Part shown: in pieces, positions 52,701 through 61,515 of the stretch
Position numbering within the stretch: the first letter of the stretch is position 1
Layout: every line of letters starts with the position of its first letter
DNA from: Prostheceraeus crozeri
Taxonomy: Eukaryota; Platyhelminthes; Polycladida; Euryleptidae
Length of the DNA stretch: 64,000 nt
NCBI GenBank assembly: GCA_907163375.1
Contig: CAJQUW010011065.1
Coordinates: forward strand, 310,001-374,000
Direction of reading: 5' to 3'
Notes under the pieces: generated by a model
Told to the model about the DNA's origin: nothing
Databases searched by the model: none
Seen by the model: only the letters and a program-made list of their open reading frames with translations
Translations under genes and position numbers: made by a program

Positions 52701-55700
52701 TTTGAAAGCTAAGAGTGAGACAAATTCAGTGAAAGAATCGGCTTGTTCCCATCTGTCTTCGTTTAGATGTGAGACGCCATTTAAGATTTTGGGACATTGG
52801 CGAAAAATGACAGAGTTAGAATTTGGGACGTTTTGGGCTGTAGCTTCAAAACGAAGCATCGGATGGGAAAACGGATTTCAGATTTGGAATCAGCGTGAAA
52901 TTCTCTATCTGTGTGGTGAGTTTCAAGTCAATCGGAGAGAAAAAATTTTCAACATTTTTCGAAAAAACGACAGAGTTAGAATTTGGGACGTTTTGGTGTG
53001 TAGCGCCCAAACGAAGCATCGGATGAGAAAACGGAGGCCAGATTCGGATTCGGCGTGAAATTCTGCATCGGTATGGTGAGTTTCAAGTCAATCGGAGAGA
53101 AAAAATTTTCGCAGACGTCCCCCCCCCTCTGGACAGCTCGCTTCGATTTTGGCTTCCAGTGGACGGATTTTGTCGTGCGATAGCTCGTTTGAAAGCTAAG
53201 AGTGAGACAAATTCAGTGAAAGAATCGGCTTGTTCCTATCTGTCTTCGTTTAGATGTGAGACACCATTTAAGATTTTGGGACATTGACGAAAAACGACAG
53301 AGTTAGAATTTGGGACGTTTTGGGCTGTAGCTTCAAAACGAAGCATCGGATTGGAAAACGGATTTCAGATTTGGAATCAGCGTGAAATTCTCTATCTGTA
53401 TGGTGAGTTTCAAGTCAATCGGAGAGAAAAAATTTTCGCTGACGTCCCCCTCCCTCCGGACAGCTTGCTTCGATTTTGGCTTCCAGTGGACGGATTTTGT
53501 CGTGCGATAGCTCGTTTGAAAGCTAAGAGTGAGACAAATTCAGTGAAAGAATCGGCTTGTTCCTATCTGTCTTCGCTTAGATGTGAGACGCCATTTAAGA
53601 TTTTGGGACATTGGCGAAAAACGACAGAGTTAGAATTTTTGCGATGGCTGCCTACTGTAGAGCCAAAACGAAGCATCGGATGGGAAAACGGATTTCAGAT
53701 TTGGAATCAGCGTGAAATTCTCTATCTGTATGGTGAGTTTCAAGTCAATCGGAGAGAAAAAATTTTCAACATTTTTCGAAAAAACGACAGAGTTAGAATT
53801 TGGGACGTTTTGGGCTGTAGCGCCAAAAACGAAGCATCGGATGAGAAAACCGAGGCCAGATTCGGATTCGGCGTGAAATTCTGCATCGGTATGGTGAGTT
53901 TCAAGTCAATCGGAGAGAAATAATTTTCGCTCACCCCCCCCCCTCTGGACAGCTCGCTTCGATTTTGGCTTCCAGTGGACGGATTTTGTCGTGCGATAGC
54001 TCGTTTGAAAGCTAAGAGTGAGACAAATTCAGTGAAAGAATCGGCTTGTTCCTATCTGTCTTCGTTTAGATGTGAGACACCATTTAAGATTTTGGGACAT
54101 TGACGAAAAACGACAGAGTTAGAATTTGGGACGTTTTGGGCTGTAGCTTCAAAACGAAGCATCGGATTGGAAAACGGATTTCAGATTTGGAATCAGCGTG
54201 AAATTCTCTATCTGTATGGTGAGTTTCAAGTCAATCGGAGAGAAAAAATTTTCGCTGACGTCCCCCTCCCTCTGGACAGCTTGCTTCGATTTTGGCTTCC
54301 AGTGGACGGATTTTGTCGTGCGATAGCTCGTTTGAAAGCTAAGAGTGAGAAAAAATTCAGTGAAAGAATCGGCTTGTTCCTATCTGTCTTCGCTTAGATG
54401 TGAGACGCCATTTAAGATTTTGGGACATTGGCGAAAAACGACTGAGTTAGAATTTTTGCGATGGCTGCCTACTGTAGAGCCAAAACGAAGCATCGGATGG
54501 GAAAACGGATTTCAGATTTGGAATCAGCGTGAAATTCTCTATCTGTATGGTGAGTTTCAAGTCAATCGGAGAGAAAAAATTTTCAACATTTTTCGAAAAA
54601 ACGACAGAGTTAGAATTTGGGACGTTTTGGTGTGTAGCGCCCAAACGAAGCATCGGATGAGAAAACGGAGGCCAGATTCGGATTCGGCGTGAAATTCTGC
54701 ATCGGTATGGTGAGTTTCAAGTCAATCGGAGAGAAAAAATTTTCGCTGACGTCCCCCCCCTCTGGACAGCTCGCTTCGATTTTGGCTTCCAGTGGACGGA
54801 TTTTGTCGTGCGATAGCTCGTTTGAAAGCTAAGAGTGAGACAAATTCAGTGAAAGAATCGGCTTGTTCCTATCTGTCTTCGTTTAGATGTGAGACACCAT
54901 TTAAGATTTTGGGACATTGACGAAAAACGACAGAGTTAGAATTTGGGACGTTTTGGGCTGTAGCTTCAAAACGAAGCATCGGATTGGAAAACGGATTTCA
55001 GATTTGGAATCAGCGTGAAATTCTCTATCTGTATGGTGAGTTTCAAGTCAATCGGAGAGAAAAAATTTTCGCTGACGTCCCCCTCCCTCCGGACAGCTTG
55101 CTTCGATTTTGGCTTCCAGTGGACGGATTTTGTCGTGCGATAGCTCGTTTGAAAGCTAAGAGTGAGACAAATTCAGTGAAAGAATCGGCTTGTTCCTATC
55201 TGTCTTCGCTTAGATGTGAGACGCCATTTAAGATTTTGGGACATTGGCCAAAGACGACTGAGTTAGAATTTTTGCGATGGCTGCCTACTGTAGAGCCAAA
55301 ACGAAGCATCGGATGGGAAAACGGATTTCAGATTTGGAATCAGCGTGAAATTCTCTATCTGTATGGTGAGTTTCAAGTCAATCGGAGAGAAAAAATTTTC
55401 AACATTTTTCGAAAAAACGACAGAGTTAGAATTTGGGACGTTTTGGTGTGTAGCGCCCAAACGAAGCGTCGGATGAGAAAACGGAGGCCAGATTCGGATT
55501 CGGCGTGAAATTCTGCATCGGTATGGTGAGTTTCAAGTCAATCGGAGAGAAAAAATTTTCGCTGACGTCCCCCCCCCTCTGGACAGCTCGCTTCGATTTT
55601 GGCTTCCAGTGGACGGATTTTGTCGTGCGATAGCTCGTTTGAAAGCTAAGAGTGAGACAAATTCAGTGAAAGAATCGGCTTGTTCCTATCTGTCTTCGTT

Positions 55701-57480
55701 TAGATGTGAGACACCATTTAAGATTTTGGGACATTGACGAAAAACGACAGAGTTAGAATTTGGGACGTTTTGGGCTGTAGCTTCAAAACGAAGCATCGGA
55801 TTGGAAAACGGATTTCAGATTTGGAATCAGCGTGAAATTCTCTATCTGTATGGTGAGTTTCAGGTCAATCGGAGAGAAAAAATTTTCAACATTTTTCGAA
55901 AAAACGACAGAGTTAGAATTTGGGACGTTTTGGTGTGTAGCGCCCAAACGAAGCATCGGATGAGAAAACGGAGGCCAGATTCGGATTCGGCGTGAAATTC
56001 TGCATCGGTATGGTGAGTTTCAAGTCAATCGGAGAGAAAAAATTTTCGCTGACGTCCCCCCCCTCTGGACAGCTTGCTTCGATTTTGGCTTCCAGTGGAC
56101 GGATTTTGTCGTGCGATAGCTCGTTTGAAAGCTAAGAGTGAGACAAATTCAGTGAAAGAATCGGCTTGTTCCTATCTGTCTTCGTTTAGATGTGAGACAC
56201 CATTTAAGATTTTGGGACATTGACGAAAAACGACAGAGTTAGAATTTGGGACGTTTTGGGCTGTAGCTTCAAAACGAAGCATCGGATTGGAAAACGGATT
56301 TCAGATTTGGAATCAGCGTGAAATTCTCTATCTGTATGGTGAGTTTCAAGTCAATCGGAGAGAAAAAATTTTCGCTGACGTCCCTCCCCCTCTGGACAGC
56401 TCGCTTCGATTTTGGCTTCCAGTGGACGGATTTAGACGTGCCATAGCTCGTTTGAAAGCTAAGAGTGAGACAAATTCAGTGAAAGAATCGGCTTGTTCCT
56501 ATCTGTCTTCGTTTAGATGTGAGACGCCATTTAAGATTTTGGGACATTGACGAAAAACGACAGAGTTAGAATTTGGGACGTTTTGGGCTGTAGCTTCAAA
56601 ACGAAGCATCGGATTGGAAAACGGATTTCAGATTTGGAATCAGCGTGAAATTCTCTATCTGTATGGTGAGTTTCAAGTCAATCGGAGAGAAAAAATTTTC
56701 AACATTTTTCGAAAAAACGACAGAGTTAGAATTTGGGACGTTTTGGTGTGTAGCGCCCAAACGAAGCATCGGATGAGAAAACGGAGGCCAGATTCGGATT
56801 CAGCGTGAAATTCTGCATCGGTATGGTGAGTTTCAAGTCAATCGGAGAGAAAAAATTTTCGCTGACGTCCCCCCCCCTCTGGACAGCTCGCTTCGATTTT
56901 GGCTTCCAGTGGACGGATTTTGTCGTGCGATAGCTCGTTTGAAAGCTAAGAGTGAGACAAATTCAGTGAAAGAATCGGCTTGTTCCTATCTGTCTTCGTT
57001 TAGATGTGAGACACCATTTAAGATTTTGGGACATTGACGAAAAACGACAGAGTTAGAATTTGGGACGTTTTGGGCTGTAGCTTCAAAACGAAGCATCGGA
57101 TGGGAAAACGGATTTCAGATTTGGAATCAGCGTGAAATTCTCTATCTGTATGGTGAGTTTCAAGTCAATCGGAGAGAAAAAATTTTCGCTGACGTCCCTT
57201 CCCCCTCTGGACAGCTCGCTTCGATTTTGGCTTCCAGTGGACGGATTTTGTCGTGCGATAGCTCGTTTGAAAGCTAAGAGTGAGACAAATTCAGTGAAAG
57301 AATCGGCTTGTTCCTATCTGTCTTCGCTTAGATGTGAGACGCCATTTAAGATTTTGGGACATTGGCGAAAAACGACAGAGTTAGAATTTTTGCGATGGCT
57401 GCCTACTGTAGAGCCAAAACGAAGCATCGGATGGGAAAACGGAGGCCAGATTCGGATTCAGCGTCAAATTCTACATGGAA
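49800..57480. repeat. Composite tandem array, about 18 units of 327 or 487 bp
   Basis: Counting the gctgacgtcccccc landmark gives 18 positions from 50028 to 57191. The 17 spacings are about 327 bp (7 times) or about 487 bp (10 times). Long units carry an extra roughly 160-bp block that is itself a diverged copy of the second half of the short unit. Landmarks per unit include gacagagttagaatttggga, tatggtgagtttcaagtcaa and the C-tract followed by ctctggacagct. Frames of 60-190 codons are open across it, but the same stops recur in each unit, so I regard it as non-coding. The last unit is diverged and runs into a promoter at 57554. Confidence 0.95.
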
Positions 57481-57553
57481 ATGGTATATTTCCAGCTCAA
57501 TCGGAGCACTAGAACCGGAGATAGACGGGTTTTGAGTGTTTGGATGATGGGTA

Positions 57554-57634
57554 TTACGTCATCAGCTGATCGCCACACACTATATAAGCTGGGAACCGAC
57601 AGAGACTTGTCATTCAGACGAGAGATTGCCAACG
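57554..57634 (+). promoter_or_regulatory. CRE + TATA promoter with first-exon donor
   Basis: TTACGTCA (57554-57561) is a CREB/ATF site, followed by CAGCTG and a TATA box, TATATAAG, at 57581. About 50 bp downstream a perfect donor, AACG|GTAAGT, closes a short first exon at 57634. The nearest good acceptor on this strand is CTTTTTCAG ending at 59059. This looks like a complete pol II start region at the edge of the tandem array. Confidence 0.65.
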
Positions 57635-58069
57635 GTAAGTCGTCTCTCTGAGCTCCGATGATAGCTTCGGACATTCCAAATCCCGAGTTTCTGTAAGAAA
57701 CCGACTTAGAAAATTTCATTGCTGATATCAGCTAAGGCGTCAGACTTAGAGGTTTGCCAGGAGATGGCCTTCGTCTCCAGGCCATAAAAGACTCCAAAAC
57801 TTTAAAGGCTTGTAACTTTGCTTCTACAAGTCCGTTTGACTTGATTCAAAAAAGGTTCGGTCGCTATTGACCTGCCCTAAGTGATAGACTACTTATAAAG
57901 TTTCATAAGTAGTGCTAAAAAGTTGAAAAATTTAAATTCACTAGTTTTGGAGGTTTTCTGGGGTTTTCGACCCTGCTGAAGTCAATGAAAGCATTTTTAA
58001 TGATGTCTGAGCCAGTCTTCTCATGCTATAAGCGGCTTTTCACTGAAAGCGAGCAAGACACGGAGAGTT

Positions 58070-58272
58070 TTGCTGTAATATTCCACTGACAGGGTGTTCC
58101 TTCGGGACGGCGGACGATGCCGTAGTGATAAGTGTGGCAAGGGAATGTGTCATATTTGAGACCGTAACCGCTGGGACAACTCATGTCTCATGTTGGGCAT
58201 TTGACACAGCTCTCAACGTAGCACTTTGAACGCCAATCGGTTGAGTCTTAGCTATCTTGTCATGGGTGGCCT
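58070..58272 (+). ncRNA. Structured leader module, copy A (candidate)
   Basis: It carries the shared landmarks in order: tgtaata, a GTTCC-TTC-GGGAC hairpin (58096-58108), GGCGG....GCCGTAG, gagaccgtaacc, ctcatgttgggcat, ctcaacgt and cgcca. Stops fall in the frame that is open in copies B and E, so conservation is at the nucleotide or structure level. The function is unknown. Confidence 0.45.
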
Positions 58273-58317
58273 CTAAACATCTCCATTGCAAAACGCTGGT
58301 GAATCAAGCTCTCTACG

Positions 58318-58331
58318 GCTTGCTATCAAGC
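58318..58331 (+). repeat. CTAT-loop hairpin, stem GCTTG
   Basis: GCTTG-CTAT-CAAGC, perfect 5-bp stem. Confidence 0.7.
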
Positions 58332-58386
58332 TGATCAAAGCAATAACTTGGGATGTTTCCTCAAGGTTTTCAAGTATGCTGAGTTC

Positions 58387-58404
58387 AAATCTGCTATCAG
58401 ATTT
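58387..58404 (+). repeat. CTAT-loop hairpin, stem AAATCTG
   Basis: AAATCTG-CTAT-CAGATTT, perfect 7-bp stem. Confidence 0.8.
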
Positions 58405-58662
58405 CAAATTTAACTAAGACTAAGGCAGCTTTGAGGGGTTAGATCCCAGCTACTGTTCACTACCTTTGACTCGGCGTTGCTGTTACCACTTCGGGGCAGT
58501 GACAATGATGTCTTAAGCTGTAAATAGCGGGTATCGGGGAAGATCTCTCACTTCCCTAGTGATCAGTACAAGGCCTTCGGGCTGTCGACGGGATCGAGTG
58601 CCACTCACTACACTCAAATCTATCATTCCTCACTAAGTGTAAATTACTGACTATACATTTGT

Positions 58663-58721
58663 CCTGCTATCAGGTTGTTTTGACTTGCTATCTAGTTGAA
58701 TAGTCTCTTGCTATCAAGAGA
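58663..58721 (+). repeat. Three consecutive CTAT-loop hairpins
   Basis: CCTG-CTAT-CAGG (58663), ACTTG-CTAT-CTAGT with one mismatch (58683) and TCTCTTG-CTAT-CAAGAGA (58704). The same triplet recurs at 61079-61136. Confidence 0.8.
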
Positions 58722-58965
58722 TTCACTTCTGCTCATAAAGCACATCATCGCTGTAATACCTCCTTTGCTCGAGCGTTCCTTCGGGACGGCGGGTACTGCC
58801 GTAGAGGGATTGTGTTGCACGGGTTGTTCGTCGTTTGTTAGACCGAAACCTCTGAGCCGTTGCTCATGTTGGGCATTCGACTTCATACTCAACGTGACGT
58901 TTTCTCTCGCCAGGTCAGAGTACTTCAGCCATTCGACAAAGGTTAGTCTTTATGATATGGAGTAG
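58663..58965 (+). ncRNA. Structured leader module, copy B (candidate)
   Basis: Nearly identical to 61079-61375. After the hairpin triplet come ctgtaatacctcc, a GTTCC-TTC-GGGAC hairpin at 58775-58787, CGGCGGG....GCCGTAG, gttagaccgaaacc, ctcatgttgggcat, ctcaacgtgac, cgccaggtcagag and agccattcgacaaagg. One frame is open for 89 codons in both B and E but not in A, C or D. Confidence 0.5.
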
Positions 58966-59100
58966 AGTGAAATGTAATTCATTAGATGCCCCTTCAATGA
59001 TTGCTCCCATGATAAACGTTGATGAGACAAATGAAATGATTCTCATCTTCCTTTTTCAGTGATTGAAATCTACTAACACACTACCGTATAATCGGCCACT

Positions 59101-59217
59101 ATGGGGCAAGACATGATAGAGCCTCCACGCGCTTTGCCCTGGGCAGTCTTCGGACTGGCGAATACTATCATTAAGTTGAATCTGCTATCAGTCAACTTGA
59201 ACGTTGCGTCGCATTAG
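59101..59217 (+). CDS. Small duplicated ORF, copy 1 (38 aa)
   Basis: It starts 42 bp after the acceptor at 59059, so it would lie in the first spliced exon. The protein begins MGQDMIEPPRALPWAVFGLA and continues with NTIIKLNLLSVNLNV. A second copy at 59577 differs by three bases over the shared part, two of them silent. The Gly at position 2 could accept a fatty acid, and the middle is hydrophobic. The same DNA also holds a CAGTC-TTCG-GACTG hairpin (59144-59157) and a CTAT-loop hairpin, so nucleotide structure could explain the conservation instead. Confidence 0.45.
   Translation: MGQDMIEPPRALPWAVFGLANTIIKLNLLSVNLNVASH
59173..59198 (+). repeat. CTAT-loop hairpin, two-part stem
   Basis: Outer stem AAGTTGA/TCAACTT and inner stem CTG/CAG close a CTAT loop. 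An identical copy lies at 59649-59674. Confidence 0.75.
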
Positions 59218-59220
59218 AGG

Positions 59221-59229
59221 GGTATATAA
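59221..59229 (+). promoter_or_regulatory. TATA box upstream of the 88-aa ORF
   Basis: GGTATATAAA lies about 36 bp upstream of the ATG at 59262, so transcription from it would give a very short leader with a repeated catttcattt phrase. Confidence 0.55.
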
Positions 59230-59261
59230 ACCACTGCCTCTCATTTCATTTCATTTCAATC

Positions 59262-59528
59262 ATGCAGACGCCGAACAGTCAAGTCAGCTCTCCTCGCGGA
59301 CCGCAGTTAAGGCCGCGAAATTTATTTGAGGAGTTTGCCAGGCTAGAGGAGCAAGACAGAGTTTTTAATAATCTTGCTCGGATTGGCAATCCGATGACAG
59401 CAACTGCTGTCAATCCAACGGAATGGCGCTACATTCCACTTTTTAGCCATGTACCAGTTAGTGTGGAAGTCGACACTGCTACCAAGGAGAGAGTCAAAGA
59501 CTTTCTCAGCAGAATTGGTAGGGTGTAA
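59262..59528 (+). CDS. Unrecognised 88-aa protein with its own TATA box
   Basis: The frame begins MQTPNSQVSSPRGPQLRPRN and continues with an acidic-basic helix (LFEEFARLEEQDRVFNNLAR). A hydrophobic/aromatic segment (WRYIPLFSHVPVSVEV) and a charged end follow. No domain is recognised. The close TATA box and unrepeated reading frame support a real gene. It lies between the two copies of the small duplicated ORF, all on the plus strand, upstream of the second PolB gene. Confidence 0.45.
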   Translation: MQTPNSQVSSPRGPQLRPRNLFEEFARLEEQDRVFNNLARIGNPMTATAVNPTEWRYIPLFSHVPVSVEVDTATKERVKDFLSRIGRV

Positions 59529-59576
59529 GATGACGTTACTCCCGAGAACGAACCATCGGCTCTCTTAAGGGCCACC

Positions 59577-59729
59577 ATGGGGCAAGACATGATAGAACCT
59601 CCTCGCGGTTTGCCCTGGGCAGTCTTCGGACTGGCGAATACTATCATTAAGTTGAATCTGCTATCAGTCAACTTGAACGTTGCAAATGAAGTTCGGTGTA
59701 ATACTTCCTTTCGACGGGCGTTCCTGTAA
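59577..59729 (+). CDS. Small duplicated ORF, copy 2 (50 aa)
   Basis: The ATG sits in a perfect GCCACCATGG context. The protein begins MGQDMIEPPRGLPWAVFGLA and, after the shared 36 residues, runs on into module C for another 14. The shared DNA includes a CAGTC-TTCG-GACTG hairpin (59620-59633). Coding and structural explanations are both open. Confidence 0.45.
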   Translation: MGQDMIEPPRGLPWAVFGLANTIIKLNLLSVNLNVANEVRCNTSFRRAFL

Positions 59730-59905
59730 AGGGCGGCGGTGAAACCCGTAGCTATGTATACCGCAAGGGACATTCGGCAATGGTCAATCTTGTTAAACCT
59801 CTCTGCGTCATGTTTGCAAGTGATTGCCTCTGTCTCAACGTAGTATGCATTCGCGCCAGGGCGACATTTAGCCAACTGTCGAAGGTTGCCTAAAACTTTC
59901 CATTG
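59690..59905 (+). ncRNA. Structured leader module, copy C (candidate)
   Basis: A diverged copy with the landmarks gtgtaatacttcct, ggcgttcc, ggcggcggt, cccgtag, ctctgcgtcatgttt, gtctcaacgt, cgccaggg and tagccaactgtcgaaggtt. The UUCG loop of the other copies is replaced here. An acceptor-like cttctctcttccgtag follows at about 60016, with a short exon-like stretch starting ATGGATCGC and a GTAAGC donor. Confidence 0.4.
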
Positions 59906-60339
59906 CATACGTTATGAGAACCATGAGTTCTACCTGTCTCTATCAATGAGACGAATTGATGAATGGAATGAAATGGGAGGACACTCACGCGCCACACGCA
60001 ACATAACACACTTCTCTCTTCCGTAGTCTAACAAGCTCTTTACACATGGATCGCAGTCGATTGCTATCCCTGTATCAGAAGTGTAAGCTATCTTAATTTT
60101 ATCATGTCGTACAAAAGTTTTATTGCAACACAGGTGGATCTATAGTTAGAAAGTTTGATCATCAACGTTTCATTCGTAAGTCTAGTCAGAAACTGTATCA
60201 TGGTTTGCAAAGTTAGTGTAGTCAAATAATAAAATATAAAATAATAATATCAAACTCCATTGCACTAATAGTGTGAAGCTCGGTATGAGTGAGGGATAAA
60301 ATCCTCCATCACCTTAGGCGGCTTGATATCAGGCTACAA

Positions 60340-60545
60340 CATGAGCGATGTGGAGATCTTTGATATTATACTTCCTGTTGGTGGGTTTGTACGGCGAGCG
60401 CTGCCGCAGATGGAAGGAGGGATATGTTATAGTTAAGAGCGAAACCACTTTGCTGATGTTAGACAACTTTCCCAACGACATCTTTTCTCGCTTGATCATG
60501 AGTGCTTTAGATGTCTGCAGCAGGTTTTTCAAATTTTCCACTCAT
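60340..60545 (+). ncRNA. Structured leader module, copy D (most diverged, candidate)
   Basis: Keeps tattatacttcct, CGGCGAGCGCTGCCG, gttaagagcgaaacc, cccaacgacatcttttctcgc and little else. It is followed by an acceptor-like cttctctcttctttag near 60792, matching the one after copy C. Confidence 0.3.
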
Positions 60546-61010
60546 CGTTTGATGATTTACAAAGTAGGGCACATGTCAAGTAAAGTTCTCATAATGATGT
60601 CTTAATCAATTCCTCCTTACTGCATGCTTGTCGTTTCTACACTCCGACTCTAACCTTTTAGAGCATACACATGTAGCACATACTATCCGTATCGAGAAAG
60701 TCTCATGAGTTCTTTTAAGAACCACTACCTCTTCGTGTCACCTGTGTATCACGCCAAACGTATGCAGCAAACACACTTCTCTCTTCTTTAGTGAGCAAGC
60801 TCTGAACACATAAGATATCATAGTAAAATCATCAACGAATAAATCATATCGCAATAGGAATGTACATTGACAGATTCAAATAGATGCTCATGCGTTCATA
60901 AAAGAGAGTTTGTAACATCAGCATTAATTGGAAGTGTGTGAGCGCACTGGAAACTCCTGATCGTCTTGTGATTGGACGAGACGTCTCATCCATTCACCGC
61001 TTAGGAAAAT

Positions 61011-61061
61011 CTTATAAAAGGTAGTGCACCAGCTCTACTCTTCACATTTATCTTTCATAAG
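61011..61061 (+). promoter_or_regulatory. TATA promoter and first-exon donor of the second PolB gene
   Basis: CTTATAAAAG at 61011, with an inverted CCAAT box (ATTGG, about 60971) and GAGACGTCTC upstream. A short exon ends at CATAAG|GTGAGT (61061). This repeats the arrangement at 57554-57634. Confidence 0.6.
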
Positions 61062-61078
61062 GTGAGTGTTGGTGAGCT

Positions 61079-61375
61079 CCCGCTATCAGGTTGTTTTGAC
61101 TTGCTATCAAGTTGAATAGTCTCTTGCTATCAAGAGTTTCACTTCTGCTCATAAAGCATATCATCGCTGTAATACTTCCTTTGCTCGAGCGTTCCTTCGG
61201 GACGGCGGGTACTGCCGTAGAGGGATTGCGTTGCACGGGTTGTTCGTCGTTTGTTAGACCGAAACCTCTGAGCTGTTGCTCATGTTGGGCGTTCGACTTC
61301 ATACTCAACGTGACACTTTCTCTCGTCAGGTCAGAGTACTTTAGCCATTCGACAAGGGTTAGTCTTTATGGTACG
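61079..61375 (+). ncRNA. Structured leader module, copy E, inside the leader intron of PolB
   Basis: Near-identical to copy B, with three CTAT-loop hairpins (one with a mismatch) and a GTTCC-TTC-GGGAC hairpin at 61191-61203. It starts 18 bp after a donor and ends about 95 bp before the next acceptor, so it fills most of the first intron. A substitution in one CTAT hairpin relative to copy B restores pairing (CTTG/CAAG). Confidence 0.5.
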
Positions 61376-61515
61376 GAGCATTTCGAAGTGTTGATTGACT
61401 CATGTTCATTGAATGACTATTCACATGATCATCATAGGTAAAATGAAATAAATCTTACGTATCCTTTTCAGTGAATTTGCCTACGACGTCGAATCTAACT
61501 ACTTTAATCTTCGAT

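Larger units (their letters stand above)
57635..59059 (+). other. Probable leader intron rich in structured repeats
   Basis: It is bounded by a GTAAGT donor and a CTTTTTCAG acceptor. It contains structured modules A and B and six of the CTAT-loop hairpins. No open frame here has a recognisable motif; the longest overlaps module B and is closed in module A. The intron model is inferred from splice consensus only. Confidence 0.45.

Noticed and set aside
49837-57719. Long open frames (60-190 codons) repeated across the tandem array
   Set aside because: The same stops recur at fixed places in the units, the two homologous half-units are read in different frames, and the peptide has no family resemblance. 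The openness is a by-product of repetition.
58696-58965. 89-codon plus-strand frame in module B, also open in E
   Set aside because: B and E are recent duplicates, so the shared frame is weak evidence; the other three copies contain stops. I favour nucleotide-level conservation.
58980-59060. Hammerhead-ribozyme-like words (GATGAG...GAAAT) near module B
   Set aside because: The CUGANGA and GAAA core cannot be placed with three stems; the resemblance is too loose.
58692-61308. Minus-strand frames over structured modules B and E with a shared peptide
   Set aside because: They are mirror images of the plus-strand conservation between two near-identical copies, and the frame is not kept in modules A, C or D.
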